Assembly: GCA_002482965.1 (NCBI GenBank)
Contig: DLGZ01000050.1
Span: 7,434 to 71,433, forward strand
Length of the DNA stretch: 64,000 nt
Direction of reading: 5' to 3'
Origin: Verrucomicrobiaceae bacterium UBA7681
Lineage (GTDB): Bacteria > Verrucomicrobiota > Verrucomicrobiia > Verrucomicrobiales > Verrucomicrobiaceae
Part shown: positions 51,379-59,892 of the stretch, one piece after another
Numbering within the stretch: the stretch's first letter is position 1
Layout of the letters: each line of letters starts with the position of its first letter
Position numbers and translations under genes: made by a program
Notes under the pieces: model-generated
Told to the model about the DNA's origin: nothing
Seen by the model: the letters and a program-made list of their open reading frames with translations, nothing else
Databases searched by the model: none

Positions 51379-52698
51379 ATGAACACCTCCCACCAACGCT
51401 GGCTCCTCGAACAACTCCCGCAGTGGGAACGTGAGGGACTCCTCACCGCTGATGCGGCACGTACCTTGCGCGAACGCAACGCGGTGGATGACTCGCAGCC
51501 CGGCTTGGCGCAGATCGTCATGGGCGCGCTCGGCGCTTTGCTCATCGGCACCGGCTTGATCACGGTGATCGGTTACAACTGGGATGACTTCTCGCGGCCC
51601 GTGCGGCTGCTGTTCGCCTCTCTGCCGCTGCTGATCACGCAGATCTTCAGTTTCCGCGAGTTGCAGCGTGGTGCGGCCTCCACGGCCTGGGTGCGTGAAA
51701 CGGCTGCGCTGCTGCAGGCGCTCGCCACCGGCGCGTGCATTGCCATCGTGTCGCAGATCTACAATCTCGGCGGCGACTGGCCGGATTTCCTGTTCTGGTG
51801 GCTCTTGCTGAGCCTCCCGCTCGTCTGGGTGCTGCGCTCGCATGCCGCGGCCATTTTTTATCTGATCGGCATTGCCGTGTGGAGCGTGAACCAGGCGGAG
51901 CACTGGGATGCGTGGTATCACAGCGCCTTGCTTTATCCAGTGCTGCTGCTGGGGCTCGCGCCCTTCTGGCCGGGGTGGCCACTGCGCTGGCAGCTGGGGA
52001 GGTCGCTGCAGAGGGTGGGCACACTCAGCCTTTGCGCGGGATTAGCTGCGGCGGCTGACAGCTCCGTGTCGTTGCGGATGCACTCGAGCTATGTCGCTTT
52101 CGGCTCTCTGGTGTGGCTGTGGACCTTGACGGCTTCTGCGTTGCTGCTGCTGCCGTTCAAAGCTGATGCTAGCAGTGATAAACGTCGCCTATACCCCCAT
52201 GTGACCGTCAGTGGCTTCATTCTCCTGGCGCTCAGTTTCGCAACCTCCTTCAGCGATTTTTCCTGTGGTACGCTGTCGAAGTTGGAGATGGTACTGACCA
52301 TGCCTTGGGCCTGGGGCTGTCTCACCCTTGTGGGGCTGTTTGCTCTGCCAGCTATTCGTCAGCAACGCTGGGCTCTGCTGGGTGTCAGTTCACTCTCTCT
52401 TTCGCCCCTGCTGGCATTGCTGGCGGGTTCTCGGGCGGAACCCATCTTGCCATGGCTCATGACGCTGCATCTTCTTGGGCTTGGGATCCTGCTCATCGTT
52501 CTCGAACTGGCTGGCAGGCGTGGTTCCCCACGTCTTGGCGCAACACTGATCTGCGTCTTGATCATAGCCCGCATGTTTGAAAGCGAGTTTTCGCTTCTGA
52601 TCAAAGGACTCGTCTTCATCGCTGTCGGCGTCGCCTTCCTGGCCTTCAACATCCTCATGAGCCGTCAGCTCAAAAAGAAACAAGCCGCAACCGTATGA
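51379..52698 (+). CDS. DUF2157 multi-pass membrane protein
   Basis: From ATG 51379 the product has 439 residues. The N-terminal cytosolic DUF2157 domain (LLEQLPQWEREGLLTADAARTLRERN) is followed by about twelve hydrophobic segments. DUF2157 and GDYXXLXY proteins commonly come as neighbours, as here: the next gene overlaps its stop by four bases (ATGA). Function unknown. A start 33 bases upstream (51346) is possible. Confidence 0.85.
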   Translation: MNTSHQRWLLEQLPQWEREGLLTADAARTLRERNAVDDSQPGLAQIVMGALGALLIGTGLITVIGYNWDDFSRPVRLLFASLPLLITQIFSFRELQRGAASTAWVRETAALLQALATGACIAIVSQIYNLGGDWPDFLFWWLLLSLPLVWVLRSHAAAIFYLIGIAVWSVNQAEHWDAWYHSALLYPVLLLGLAPFWPGWPLRWQLGRSLQRVGTLSLCAGLAAAADSSVSLRMHSSYVAFGSLVWLWTLTASALLLLPFKADASSDKRRLYPHVTVSGFILLALSFATSFSDFSCGTLSKLEMVLTMPWAWGCLTLVGLFALPAIRQQRWALLGVSSLSLSPLLALLAGSRAEPILPWLMTLHLLGLGILLIVLELAGRRGSPRLGATLICVLIIARMFESEFSLLIKGLVFIAVGVAFLAFNILMSRQLKKKQAATV

Positions 52699-53246
52699 AA
52701 ACGCTTCCCCTCATCATCTTCAGCATCGCCGTGCTGGCGCAGTGGGCCGCACCCTTGTCTCAAATCTGGACATACGAAAAGGTGCTCGCCAAGGGCACGC
52801 TCATCAAACTCAAATGCACCGCCCCTGATCCCTACGATCCGCTTCGGGGGCGCTATCTCGCGGTGCGGCCAAACCAGAGAGAAGCTCCCGTGCCTGCCGG
52901 TATGGAACTGAAGCAAGACACGCAAGTCTATGCAGTCCTCACCACAGGAGCCGATGGCTTTGCCACAATCACAAGCCTTTCGCTCACACCACCCGCGAGT
53001 GGCGATTATGTTCGTGTCAAATCACGCTACGTGTTCAACGAAAAGGCCCTCATCGACTGGCCTTTCGACCGCTTTTACGTCAACGAAAAGCTCGCGCCTG
53101 AGGCCGACAAGTGGTTCGCGGAAAACATCCGCAGTGTCCAAGGCATCACCGCCGAGGTGCGCGTATTCAACGGCCGCGCGGTGCTCGAAGACCTGAGCCT
53201 CGACGGCAAGCCCTTCCGCGAGATCCTCAAGGCACGGTTGAAGTAA
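52695..53246 (+). CDS. GDYXXLXY-type protein
   Basis: The 183-residue protein has an N-terminal hydrophobic segment (LPLIIFSIAVLAQWAAPL) and a periplasmic domain with TYEKVLAKGTLIKLKCTAPDPYDPLRGRYLAVR, the variant of the GDYxxLxY motif, followed by DWPFDRFYVNEKLAPEADKWF. It overlaps the DUF2157 gene start-stop and is translationally coupled with it. Function unknown; the pair may act together at the membrane. Confidence 0.85.
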   Translation: MKTLPLIIFSIAVLAQWAAPLSQIWTYEKVLAKGTLIKLKCTAPDPYDPLRGRYLAVRPNQREAPVPAGMELKQDTQVYAVLTTGADGFATITSLSLTPPASGDYVRVKSRYVFNEKALIDWPFDRFYVNEKLAPEADKWFAENIRSVQGITAEVRVFNGRAVLEDLSLDGKPFREILKARLK

Positions 53247-53325
53247 GCCGCGAGACAGGCTGCCAGCCCGTTCCCACCGTACATCGTCACTTGCATCCCG
53301 CCCCGGCGCGCTTCATTCACGCCGC

Positions 53326-55056
53326 TTGCAACCTCTTCACCTCATCGACGCCATCGGCCCCTTCTTTCGCGGGCATGACGTGCGTACGATCAACTGGTCC
53401 AAGATCCCCTGGCACCATCTGCCCAAAACGCGCGATGCCACCGCAGACGCCTGGTGGGCCCAAGTGCGCGCAGACCTCGCCCGCTTCGCTGATCAAGCCG
53501 CCGCCTGGGGCTTCAATGCCGTCTCCCTCGATGACGTGACGCATCTCGCCGATCACGTCTGGCTGGAGCCCGAGCTGCGTGCGCGCATCGCCCTCTACCG
53601 CGAAGAATTCACCCGCTGCTTCGAGATCTTCACCGCTCGCGGACTGAAGGTGCATCTGACGATGGATGTGATGACCTACACGCCGGAACTGCGGCGGCGC
53701 ATGCCCGAAGCGAAGCGTGGCGTGAACGACTACCTCGCCGAATTGCTTGATGGTTTCTTCACCAGCTTCCCGCAGGTGGCCGGCATCATCCTGCGCATTG
53801 GCGAAGCCGATGGCAAAGGCGTGCACGACGAATTCCGCAGCGAACTCGTCATTCAAAAACCCGCACAAGCACGCCAGCTCCTGCTCGATCTGCTGCCCGT
53901 GTGCGAGAAGCATTCACGCCGCCTCATCTTCCGCACCTGGACCGTGGGTGCCTACCGCATCGGGGATCTCATGTGGCACCGCCGTACCTTCACCAGCGTG
54001 TTTGAAGGCCTCACCAGCCCGGCGCTCGTCATTTCGATGAAATACGGCGAGTCCGATTTCTTCCGCTACCTGCCGCTGAACTCGAACTTCTTCCGCACCG
54101 ATGTGGCGAAGATCGTGGAACTGCAAACACGGCGCGAGTACGAAGGTTGCGGCGAGTACCCCAGCTTCACCGGCTGGGAATACGAACGCTACGCGCATGA
54201 GCTGAAGCACGCCAAGAACGTCATCGGCTGCATGGTCTGGTGCCAGACCGGCGGCTGGGTCCCCTTCCGCCGCATCGCGCTGATCGATCCCGAGGCGGTC
54301 TGGATCGACCTCAACACCTTCGTCACCATCCGCATCATCAAAGACGGCATGCCCGTGGAGGACGCCGTGCGCGCCTTTGCCAAAGAGCGCGCCCTCGGCG
54401 ATGCCGAAGCCCTCATCGAACTCCTACGCTACTCCGACGAAGTGATCCGCGAGCTGCTTTACGTGGAGGAATTTGCTCAGCAAAAGCTCTTCTTCCGTCG
54501 CGTGCGCATCCCGCCGCTGATCCAGGTCTATTGGGGCAACATCTTCATCAATCACAGCATCAAAAAACTGCTGCGCTACTTTGTGCAGGAGCCGCAGGCC
54601 GCCCTGCTCAGCGCCGCCCGTTGCATGGACCGCCTGGACCAAATGATCGCCCTCGCACCGCGTGCCGGAGTGCCCGTCGCCGATCTCGAATACATGCGCG
54701 ACACCTTCCGCCTGTTGGCCCTAGCGCGTGAGTACTACTTCACCGAGTTCACCCCGGAGATGGAGACGCGCCTGCGCGAGGCCAAGCGTGCCTACAAAGC
54801 CAAATACACCAAGCGCGGCCTGCGTGCGCGCTATCGCGTGAAGACCGACTTCCAGCCCTTCTGGCTGCACCGCCGCTACCTCGGCTGGGCCATCAATCTG
54901 CTCATGCGCCGCCGCCGTGGCTACCGCCTCATCGACCGCCTGCTCATCCTGCACGTGCTGTCCATGATCTACCGTGTCATCGCCCTGCGGAAGCCCCATT
55001 GGATCCCCGGCTTCGCCAAAGAAAGCGCCATGGGCGTGGACGTGGTGTTCCGGTAA
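53326..55056 (+). CDS. Large conserved enzyme-like protein (TIM-barrel plan), unrecognised
   Basis: The 576-residue product starts with a TTG at 53326; no ATG or GTG lies in frame between the previous stop and MQPLHLIDAIGPFF, so the start is uncertain. There is no signal peptide. The order of segments (WGFNAVSLDDVTHLADHVW, GLKVHLTMDVMTYTP, FRTWTVGAYRIGDLMWH, GIILRIGEADGK, CQTGGWVPFRR) fits a TIM-barrel glycosidase-like domain, reminiscent of alpha-glucuronidase GH67-type proteins, but I cannot assign a family or catalytic residues. Basic C terminus (KRAYKAKYTKRGLRARYRVKTD). A repeat element abuts its stop. Confidence 0.65.
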   Translation: MQPLHLIDAIGPFFRGHDVRTINWSKIPWHHLPKTRDATADAWWAQVRADLARFADQAAAWGFNAVSLDDVTHLADHVWLEPELRARIALYREEFTRCFEIFTARGLKVHLTMDVMTYTPELRRRMPEAKRGVNDYLAELLDGFFTSFPQVAGIILRIGEADGKGVHDEFRSELVIQKPAQARQLLLDLLPVCEKHSRRLIFRTWTVGAYRIGDLMWHRRTFTSVFEGLTSPALVISMKYGESDFFRYLPLNSNFFRTDVAKIVELQTRREYEGCGEYPSFTGWEYERYAHELKHAKNVIGCMVWCQTGGWVPFRRIALIDPEAVWIDLNTFVTIRIIKDGMPVEDAVRAFAKERALGDAEALIELLRYSDEVIRELLYVEEFAQQKLFFRRVRIPPLIQVYWGNIFINHSIKKLLRYFVQEPQAALLSAARCMDRLDQMIALAPRAGVPVADLEYMRDTFRLLALAREYYFTEFTPEMETRLREAKRAYKAKYTKRGLRARYRVKTDFQPFWLHRRYLGWAINLLMRRRRGYRLIDRLLILHVLSMIYRVIALRKPHWIPGFAKESAMGVDVVFR

Positions 55057-55100
55057 AAGTAGCCCTGTTCCTGCGGAACAGGGCCACCCTTGCCCAACTT
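55057..55100. repeat. Double-hairpin repeat element, copy 2 (shorter)
   Basis: Starting at the stop of the preceding gene, AAGTAG leads into the hairpin CCCTGTTCC/GGAACAGGG (loop TGC) and then CCACCCTTGCCCAACTT, so the outer arms AAGT and AACTT match the copy at 43244. The second inner hairpin is missing. It lies between two convergent genes, as copy 1 does. Confidence 0.75.
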
Positions 55101-55103
55101 AGC

Positions 55104-56372
55104 TCAAATTTTCGGTTCCCACCCCTTGCGGTAGCCACCGTCGCGTCCCCAGAGCTTCATCGCTTCCGCGTTATCCAGAACCTTCCCAGTCTTCGGATCA
55201 CACTTCACCACCGTATTCGTGCGGTAGGCCATGTTGCCGAGATGGCACATCATGGTGCTCTTCTGGCCTTCTTCGATGGGGCTGTTCAGCTTCGCATTGC
55301 CACGGATGGCCTCAATGAAATTGCCCATGTGCGCGACATCACCACCGCCTGCGCCTTTGCCCTTGCTCACTTCCACGCCCTTCAGGTCGTAGTTGATCCA
55401 TGAGTCCCGCGCGATGGCCATCGTGCCGTTGTCGCCATAGAACATGACTTCCGCCAGCGGCTTCTCTGCCGCACGTGCGTGGCTGCTGCTCTGCACCCAC
55501 TCACAGCCGGCGTGGCCGAAATCATACACCGCCGTGCCGGTGTCTGGCGTTTCCTGCGCGTCATTGTAGAAATACCGTCCGCCATTGTACGTCGTGCGCA
55601 GCGGATACTCGCCCTTGAGGCCCCAGCGCAGGATGTCCAGCGTGTGGATGCCGTTGTTGCCCAGCTCGCCGTTGCCCCAATGCCAGAACCAATGCCAGTC
55701 GTAGTGAGCCATCGATTTGAAATCATGCTTCGCATCATCCGGCACCGGGCCCTGCCAGAGGTTGTAGTCGATGTCCGGTGACGCCGGCTTCTCGTTCGTG
55801 GCCACCGATTTGCGCGTGTTGTAGTAGAAGCCGCGACCAAAGTGAACAGGACCGATGGCGCCGCCATGCAGCGCCTCGATCGCTTCCTTCATCCAGGTGC
55901 GGCGCTGATTGCCCATCTGCACCAGACGGTCATTCTTCTTCGAAGCCGCCACGATCATCTCCGCCTCATGCGCGTTCTGGCTGCCGGGCTTTTCCACATA
56001 GACATGCTTGCCAGCCTGCATGCACAGCAGCGCGGCGGGCGTGTGCCAGAAATTCGGCGTGGCGATGAAGACGGCATCCAGCGTCTTGTCATCCAGGATC
56101 GAACGGAAATCCTTCACCCCGACGCAGGACACCTTCTGCGTGTCATTGACGACTTTGAGGCCCAATTCGAGGCGCTTCGGGTCCACCTCGGCCAGATAGG
56201 CGATCTCCACGCCCGGAATTTTGAGCAGGGCCTGCACATGCTGCATGCCACGCCCCAGCGCCACCACGGCCACTTTGACTTTCCTTCCGGCCTCATCCGC
56301 AGCGTAGAGTTTCGGCAGAGCGGAGACAGCGGCGAGCGCGGACGTTTGGTGAAAAAAAGTGCGGCGATTCAT
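55104..56372 (-). CDS. Exported Gfo/Idh/MocA-family oxidoreductase
   Basis: From ATG 56372 the product has 422 residues. Its N terminus MNRRTFFHQTSALAAVSALP has a twin-arginine-like signal. The Rossmann motif VAVVALGRGMQHV, the downstream EKPGSQNAHEAE and the catalytic-domain residues HWGNGELGNNGIHTLDILRWGL (His as in family) support an NAD(P)-dependent sugar or inositol dehydrogenase. Such exported members are common in Planctomycetes and Verrucomicrobia. It is divergent from bioB, the starts 130 bases apart. Confidence 0.9.
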   Translation of the reverse strand: MNRRTFFHQTSALAAVSALPKLYAADEAGRKVKVAVVALGRGMQHVQALLKIPGVEIAYLAEVDPKRLELGLKVVNDTQKVSCVGVKDFRSILDDKTLDAVFIATPNFWHTPAALLCMQAGKHVYVEKPGSQNAHEAEMIVAASKKNDRLVQMGNQRRTWMKEAIEALHGGAIGPVHFGRGFYYNTRKSVATNEKPASPDIDYNLWQGPVPDDAKHDFKSMAHYDWHWFWHWGNGELGNNGIHTLDILRWGLKGEYPLRTTYNGGRYFYNDAQETPDTGTAVYDFGHAGCEWVQSSSHARAAEKPLAEVMFYGDNGTMAIARDSWINYDLKGVEVSKGKGAGGGDVAHMGNFIEAIRGNAKLNSPIEEGQKSTMMCHLGNMAYRTNTVVKCDPKTGKVLDNAEAMKLWGRDGGYRKGWEPKI

Positions 56373-56502
56373 GATGGTGAGATCAAATCGGCCCTTGGCA
56401 GGTCTCTCTTGCACACGAACGAGGTCGAGGTCTCTGCTGTGCCGTACTTTCCCCGTGCATCCAGCCCATTTTCGCCCACTATCGGGGCTGCCACCATCCG
56501 CC

Positions 56503-57540
56503 ATGACTTTCGCCGAACTTCACCGCATCTATCACCAGCCCTTTTTCGACCTCCTCAAGCAGGCCCGCGCCGTGCATGACGAGCATTGGACCGGCAACGA
56601 AGTGCAGCTCTGCACCCTCCTCAGCATCAAGACCGGCGGTTGCAGCGAAGACTGCGGCTACTGCGCGCAGAGCGCCCGCTACAGCACCGGCCTGCAGAAG
56701 GAAAACCTCATGCCCAAGGAGCAGGTCATGGAGCGCGCCCTCGCCGCCCGTGCCAACGGTTCCACCCGCTTCTGCATGGGCGCCGCCTGGAAAGGCGTGC
56801 GCAAAGGCACCCAGAAATTCGACCAGGTGCTCGACATCGTGCGCGACGTTTCCAAGCTCGGCATGGAAGTCTGCGTCACCCTCGGCGAACTCGGCGCGGA
56901 CGAGGCCACCGATCTCAAGGAAGCCGGCGTCACCGCCTACAACCACAACGTGGACACCTCCCCTGAGCATTACCCGAACATCGTCACCACCCACACCTTT
57001 GATGACCGCCTGCGCACCATCCGCCACGCGCAGGACGCCGGCATGTCCGTCTGTTGCGGCGGCATCCTCGGTCTCGGCGAGACCATCGAAGACCGCCTGA
57101 AGATGCTGGAAGTCATCTCCAACTTCAATCCCCAGCCCGAGAGCATCCCGATCAACGCCCTCATGCCCATCAAAGGCACCCCCATGGGAGACAACGAAGT
57201 CGTCGATTCCTTCGCCTTCGTCCGCATGATCGCCGTCACCCGCATCGCCGTGCCCAAGGCCAAGGTGCGCCTCAGCGCCGGCCGCACCAATCTGAGCCGC
57301 GAAGCCCAGGCCCTCGCCTACTTCGCCGGAGCCAACTCCATCTTCTACGGCGACAAACTCCTCACCGCCGCCAACCCCCGCGCCAACGAGGACATGAAAC
57401 TCCTCCGCGACCTCGGCCTCGCCCCCCAGGCCCCCAATCCCGAAATGGAAGCCCCCGAAGCCACCGAAGGCCGCCCCCTCATGCCCTGCTGCACGGAGGA
57501 GCACGCGTGCGAAAATGAGAAGGCGAGCGCGTGCTGCTAA
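56503..57540 (+). CDS. bioB: Biotin synthase
   Basis: From ATG 56503 the product has 345 residues. This radical-SAM enzyme inserts sulfur into dethiobiotin to form biotin. The cluster motif CSEDCGYCAQS (CxxxCxxC) is at about residues 49-59; the auxiliary-cluster ligands and SAM residues (GICSGGILG-type CCGGILGLGET) are recognisable, as is the RLSAGRTNLSREAQALAYFAGANSIFYGDKLLTA segment. The C terminus has an unusual Cys-rich tail, PCCTEEHACENEKASACC. No other bio gene is near. Earlier in-frame starts would overlap the oxidoreductase signal region. Confidence 0.97.
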   Translation: MTFAELHRIYHQPFFDLLKQARAVHDEHWTGNEVQLCTLLSIKTGGCSEDCGYCAQSARYSTGLQKENLMPKEQVMERALAARANGSTRFCMGAAWKGVRKGTQKFDQVLDIVRDVSKLGMEVCVTLGELGADEATDLKEAGVTAYNHNVDTSPEHYPNIVTTHTFDDRLRTIRHAQDAGMSVCCGGILGLGETIEDRLKMLEVISNFNPQPESIPINALMPIKGTPMGDNEVVDSFAFVRMIAVTRIAVPKAKVRLSAGRTNLSREAQALAYFAGANSIFYGDKLLTAANPRANEDMKLLRDLGLAPQAPNPEMEAPEATEGRPLMPCCTEEHACENEKASACC

Positions 57541-57547
57541 AGGCCCG

Positions 57548-58117
57548 TTAAGGGCAATCCAAAAGCCCTGACCAAAACTCTATCTCTCGCAGATCGTTGG
57601 AGCTCACAACGAACGTCCTTGAAGTGATGCCAAAAGCCTCACGGAACTCGTTGTGAAGGTAGTTTTCGAGGTTGTGACCGTAGTAAATGATGTCCGTTTG
57701 GTAGACGGAGAACACAGGATTACCGGCTTCCGAAGGAGAGTCAGGCATGTACCGATGGGAGAAGATGGGGATAAGCGTAGGCGCTTTCGCAACTTGTTCG
57801 CGTGCGATTTCAAATGCGGCGGGCAGGTCGGCAGGTTTTTCTCCCCACGACTCCAACCAAAATTCATTGTGTTCGATGTCATAGCATATTCCATCAAGCG
57901 GCCATGCCATCCTTTGCATGATCTCCTCTTTGCTGGCATTCCTCCAGTCGAGCCAGCCACCCGAAACAGGCAGCGCATAAGAGAGTAATTGCCTCAAGTC
58001 CGCAGGGAATCGAAAACCATATTCGCTCTCAATGGTGGCCAATTCATCATCGGTCAGACCCTGTTCAAACAAGATCCCAATGCTTGCTAGGCGTTCTTTG
58101 CATTCGGCAGGATTCAT
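57548..58117 (-). CDS. SMI1/KNR4-type protein
   Basis: The 189-residue protein fits the SMI1/KNR4 (SUKH) fold: ERLASIGILFEQGLTDDELATIESEYGFRFPADLRQLLSYALPVSGGWLDW, with the signature GxxFPxxxxxL region, then WLESWGEKPADL and GNPVFSVYQTDIIYYGHNLENYLHNEF. Many such proteins are immunity proteins of toxin systems, but no toxin gene is adjacent. Its base composition is less GC-rich than its neighbours, hinting at horizontal acquisition. It lies 13 bases upstream of the stop of the next leftward gene's start region and 7 bases after bioB. Confidence 0.82.
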   Translation of the reverse strand: MNPAECKERLASIGILFEQGLTDDELATIESEYGFRFPADLRQLLSYALPVSGGWLDWRNASKEEIMQRMAWPLDGICYDIEHNEFWLESWGEKPADLPAAFEIAREQVAKAPTLIPIFSHRYMPDSPSEAGNPVFSVYQTDIIYYGHNLENYLHNEFREAFGITSRTFVVSSNDLREIEFWSGLLDCP

Positions 58118-58130
58118 GGTCCCACCATAG

Positions 58131-58949
58131 TCACACCGCCGCCTTCAACAACCGCGCCAGATACATCCCTGCCGTCTTCCCCACCTCCACCACCTCTGCG
58201 TGATGCAGCGTCTGCGCTCTCAATCCAGCGGCCCAGTTGGTAAGCATGGAGATACCCGCCACTTCCATTCCTAACGCGCGGGCCTGAATGGCCTCAGCCA
58301 CCGTGGACATGCCGACAGCATCCGCGCCGAGCGTGCGCAGCATGCGGATCTCTGCTGGGGTTTCATACTGCGGTCCCAGCAGCCCGGCATACACGCCCGC
58401 ATGCAGTTTCAAACCGATCTCCAAACTCGCCGCGTGGAATTTCTCACACCATGTCCGTGAATAGACCTCGCTCATGTCATGGAAGTTCGGACCGCCGAGC
58501 AGCGGCGTGGTGCCCTGAAGATTGATGTGATCCGTGATCAGCATCAATCCACCCACATGGAAGTTCTCATGGATCGCGCCCGCCGCATTCGTGAGAACGA
58601 CACGCTTCACGCCGATCTCATGCATGAAGCGGATGCTCGCCGTGACCTCATGCGCCGTGAGACCCTCATACAAATGCCGCCGCCCTTGCGCGAGGAGGAT
58701 GGGCTTGCCGTGATGCTGAGCTAAAACAAACCGCCCCGCGTGTCCCGGCACCGTGGAAGCGCTTAGGCCTGGGATTTCCGAGTACGGAATCTCAAGGTGT
58801 GGGGGTTTCGCTTCGCGGCTGCGCAGCCCGACCCCCACGGAGTCAGGAGACTCCGATTCCTTGCCAAACGCATCCGCCACAGCCCCAAGTCCCGAACCCA
58901 GCACGATGGCAGTTTCAGGGCGGGCGTTTTGGAGGGCAGTGAGTGACAT
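58131..58949 (-). CDS. Purine nucleoside phosphorylase with in-frame palindromic insertion
   Basis: The 272-residue protein belongs to the inosine-guanosine (trimeric) PNP family, which splits purine ribonucleosides with phosphate. Visible features are VLGSGLGAVADAF at the N terminus, VPGHAGRFVLAQHHGK, RRHLYEGLT, VLTNAAGAIHENFHVGGLMLITDHIN, QYETPAEIRMLRTLGADAVGMSTVAEAI and ISMLTNWAAGL. Between DAFGK and EIPYSEIPG lies an unusual insert of about 20 residues (32-51), encoded by a 57-base palindromic element (58799-58855). The active-site segments after it are intact, so the enzyme is probably still functional. Confidence 0.95.
   Translation of the reverse strand: MSLTALQNARPETAIVLGSGLGAVADAFGKESESPDSVGVGLRSREAKPPHLEIPYSEIPGLSASTVPGHAGRFVLAQHHGKPILLAQGRRHLYEGLTAHEVTASIRFMHEIGVKRVVLTNAAGAIHENFHVGGLMLITDHINLQGTTPLLGGPNFHDMSEVYSRTWCEKFHAASLEIGLKLHAGVYAGLLGPQYETPAEIRMLRTLGADAVGMSTVAEAIQARALGMEVAGISMLTNWAAGLRAQTLHHAEVVEVGKTAGMYLARLLKAAV
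58799..58855. repeat. 57-base palindromic element inserted in frame in the PNP gene
   Basis: Hairpin 1 has arms GTGGGGGT (58799-58806) and ACCCCCAC (58831-58838) around an inner palindrome GGCTGCGCAGCC (58817-58828). Hairpin 2 has GGAGTC (58839-58844) and GACTCC (58849-58854) with AGGA between. The block is 57 bases, exactly 19 codons, and sits where PNP homologues have a short loop, so the reading frame is kept. Confidence 0.8.
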
Positions 58950-58959
58950 GGTTCATCCA

Positions 58960-59889
58960 CTATCTGGCGGCAATTCGCTCCTTCAACTCCTCATACAACC
59001 GCTCCACCTGCGGCATCTCGATCCCCGCCGCTTTCGCCCGGCGCATAGGTTCACCCCAGATCGCCTCAATCTCCACCTCGCTGCCCGCAAGAAAGTCGAT
59101 GAGACTGCTCGGCTTGTACGCAGACATCGTACGCGTGCGCTCAATCATGTCGTCGATGAGGGCCAACGGAATCGCATGACCCAGCCGCCCTGCGGTGTCG
59201 ATGATCTCATGCATCAGATCCCTCACACGTTGCTCCAACATCGGATCCGCAAGAATCGCCGCTGTGTCTTTTCCGCCTGCTGCAATCGAGAGGCCATTGA
59301 ACGGAATGTTCCAGACGAGCTTCTTCCACCGTGCTGCGATCAAACTGGGCTCCACCTTGCACTCGATCGCACAACGCCGGAACTCCGCCGCCAGCGCCTC
59401 CGTGCGCACCTGCGGCGAACCACTGTGCTCGCCCAGCGCAATTTGTCCCTGCGCGATGTGATGAATCACCCCGGGCGCAATGCGGTTGATGCACACAAAG
59501 CACAGTCCGCCCAGCACATGCGCAGAGCCAAAGTGCCGCGCCAGAAAGTCATCGCTGCCCAGCCCGTTCTGCAGCGTCAGGATCATCGTCTTTTCGTGCA
59601 GCAGCGGCGGCAGCAGTTCCAGCAGCACCTCATTCGCCGTGGCCTTCATCGCGATGATCACCAGATCACATGTCCCAATCTCAGACGTGCTGCGGTGGCA
59701 GTGCACCTGCGGCAAAACGAAGTCGCCATGATGACTTTGTATCTTGAGCCCATGCCGCTTCACGTGCTCATAGTCCGAGCGCATGAGGAAATGCACCTCA
59801 TGCCCATGCTGCACCAGCCGCCCGCCATAGTAGCAGCCGACAGCGCCGGAGCCGATGATCGCAATGCGTGGATGTGCAGGAAAATTCAT
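58960..59889 (-). CDS. Ketopantoate reductase-family protein (PanE/ApbA)
   Basis: The 309-residue protein begins with the NADP-binding IAIIGSGAVGCYYGGRLVQHGHEVHFLMR and has the family's LILTLQNGLGSDDFLARHFG and ARWKKLVWNIPFNGLSIAA segments (conserved Lys and Asn for ketopantoate reduction), then ERTRTMSAYKPSSLIDFLAGSEVEIEAIWGEPMRRAKAAGIEMP. It probably makes pantoate for coenzyme A, though paralogues of other function exist. It lies 10 bases from the PNP start on the same strand. Confidence 0.92.
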   Translation of the reverse strand: MNFPAHPRIAIIGSGAVGCYYGGRLVQHGHEVHFLMRSDYEHVKRHGLKIQSHHGDFVLPQVHCHRSTSEIGTCDLVIIAMKATANEVLLELLPPLLHEKTMILTLQNGLGSDDFLARHFGSAHVLGGLCFVCINRIAPGVIHHIAQGQIALGEHSGSPQVRTEALAAEFRRCAIECKVEPSLIAARWKKLVWNIPFNGLSIAAGGKDTAAILADPMLEQRVRDLMHEIIDTAGRLGHAIPLALIDDMIERTRTMSAYKPSSLIDFLAGSEVEIEAIWGEPMRRAKAAGIEMPQVERLYEELKERIAAR

Positions 59890-59892
59890 GAT

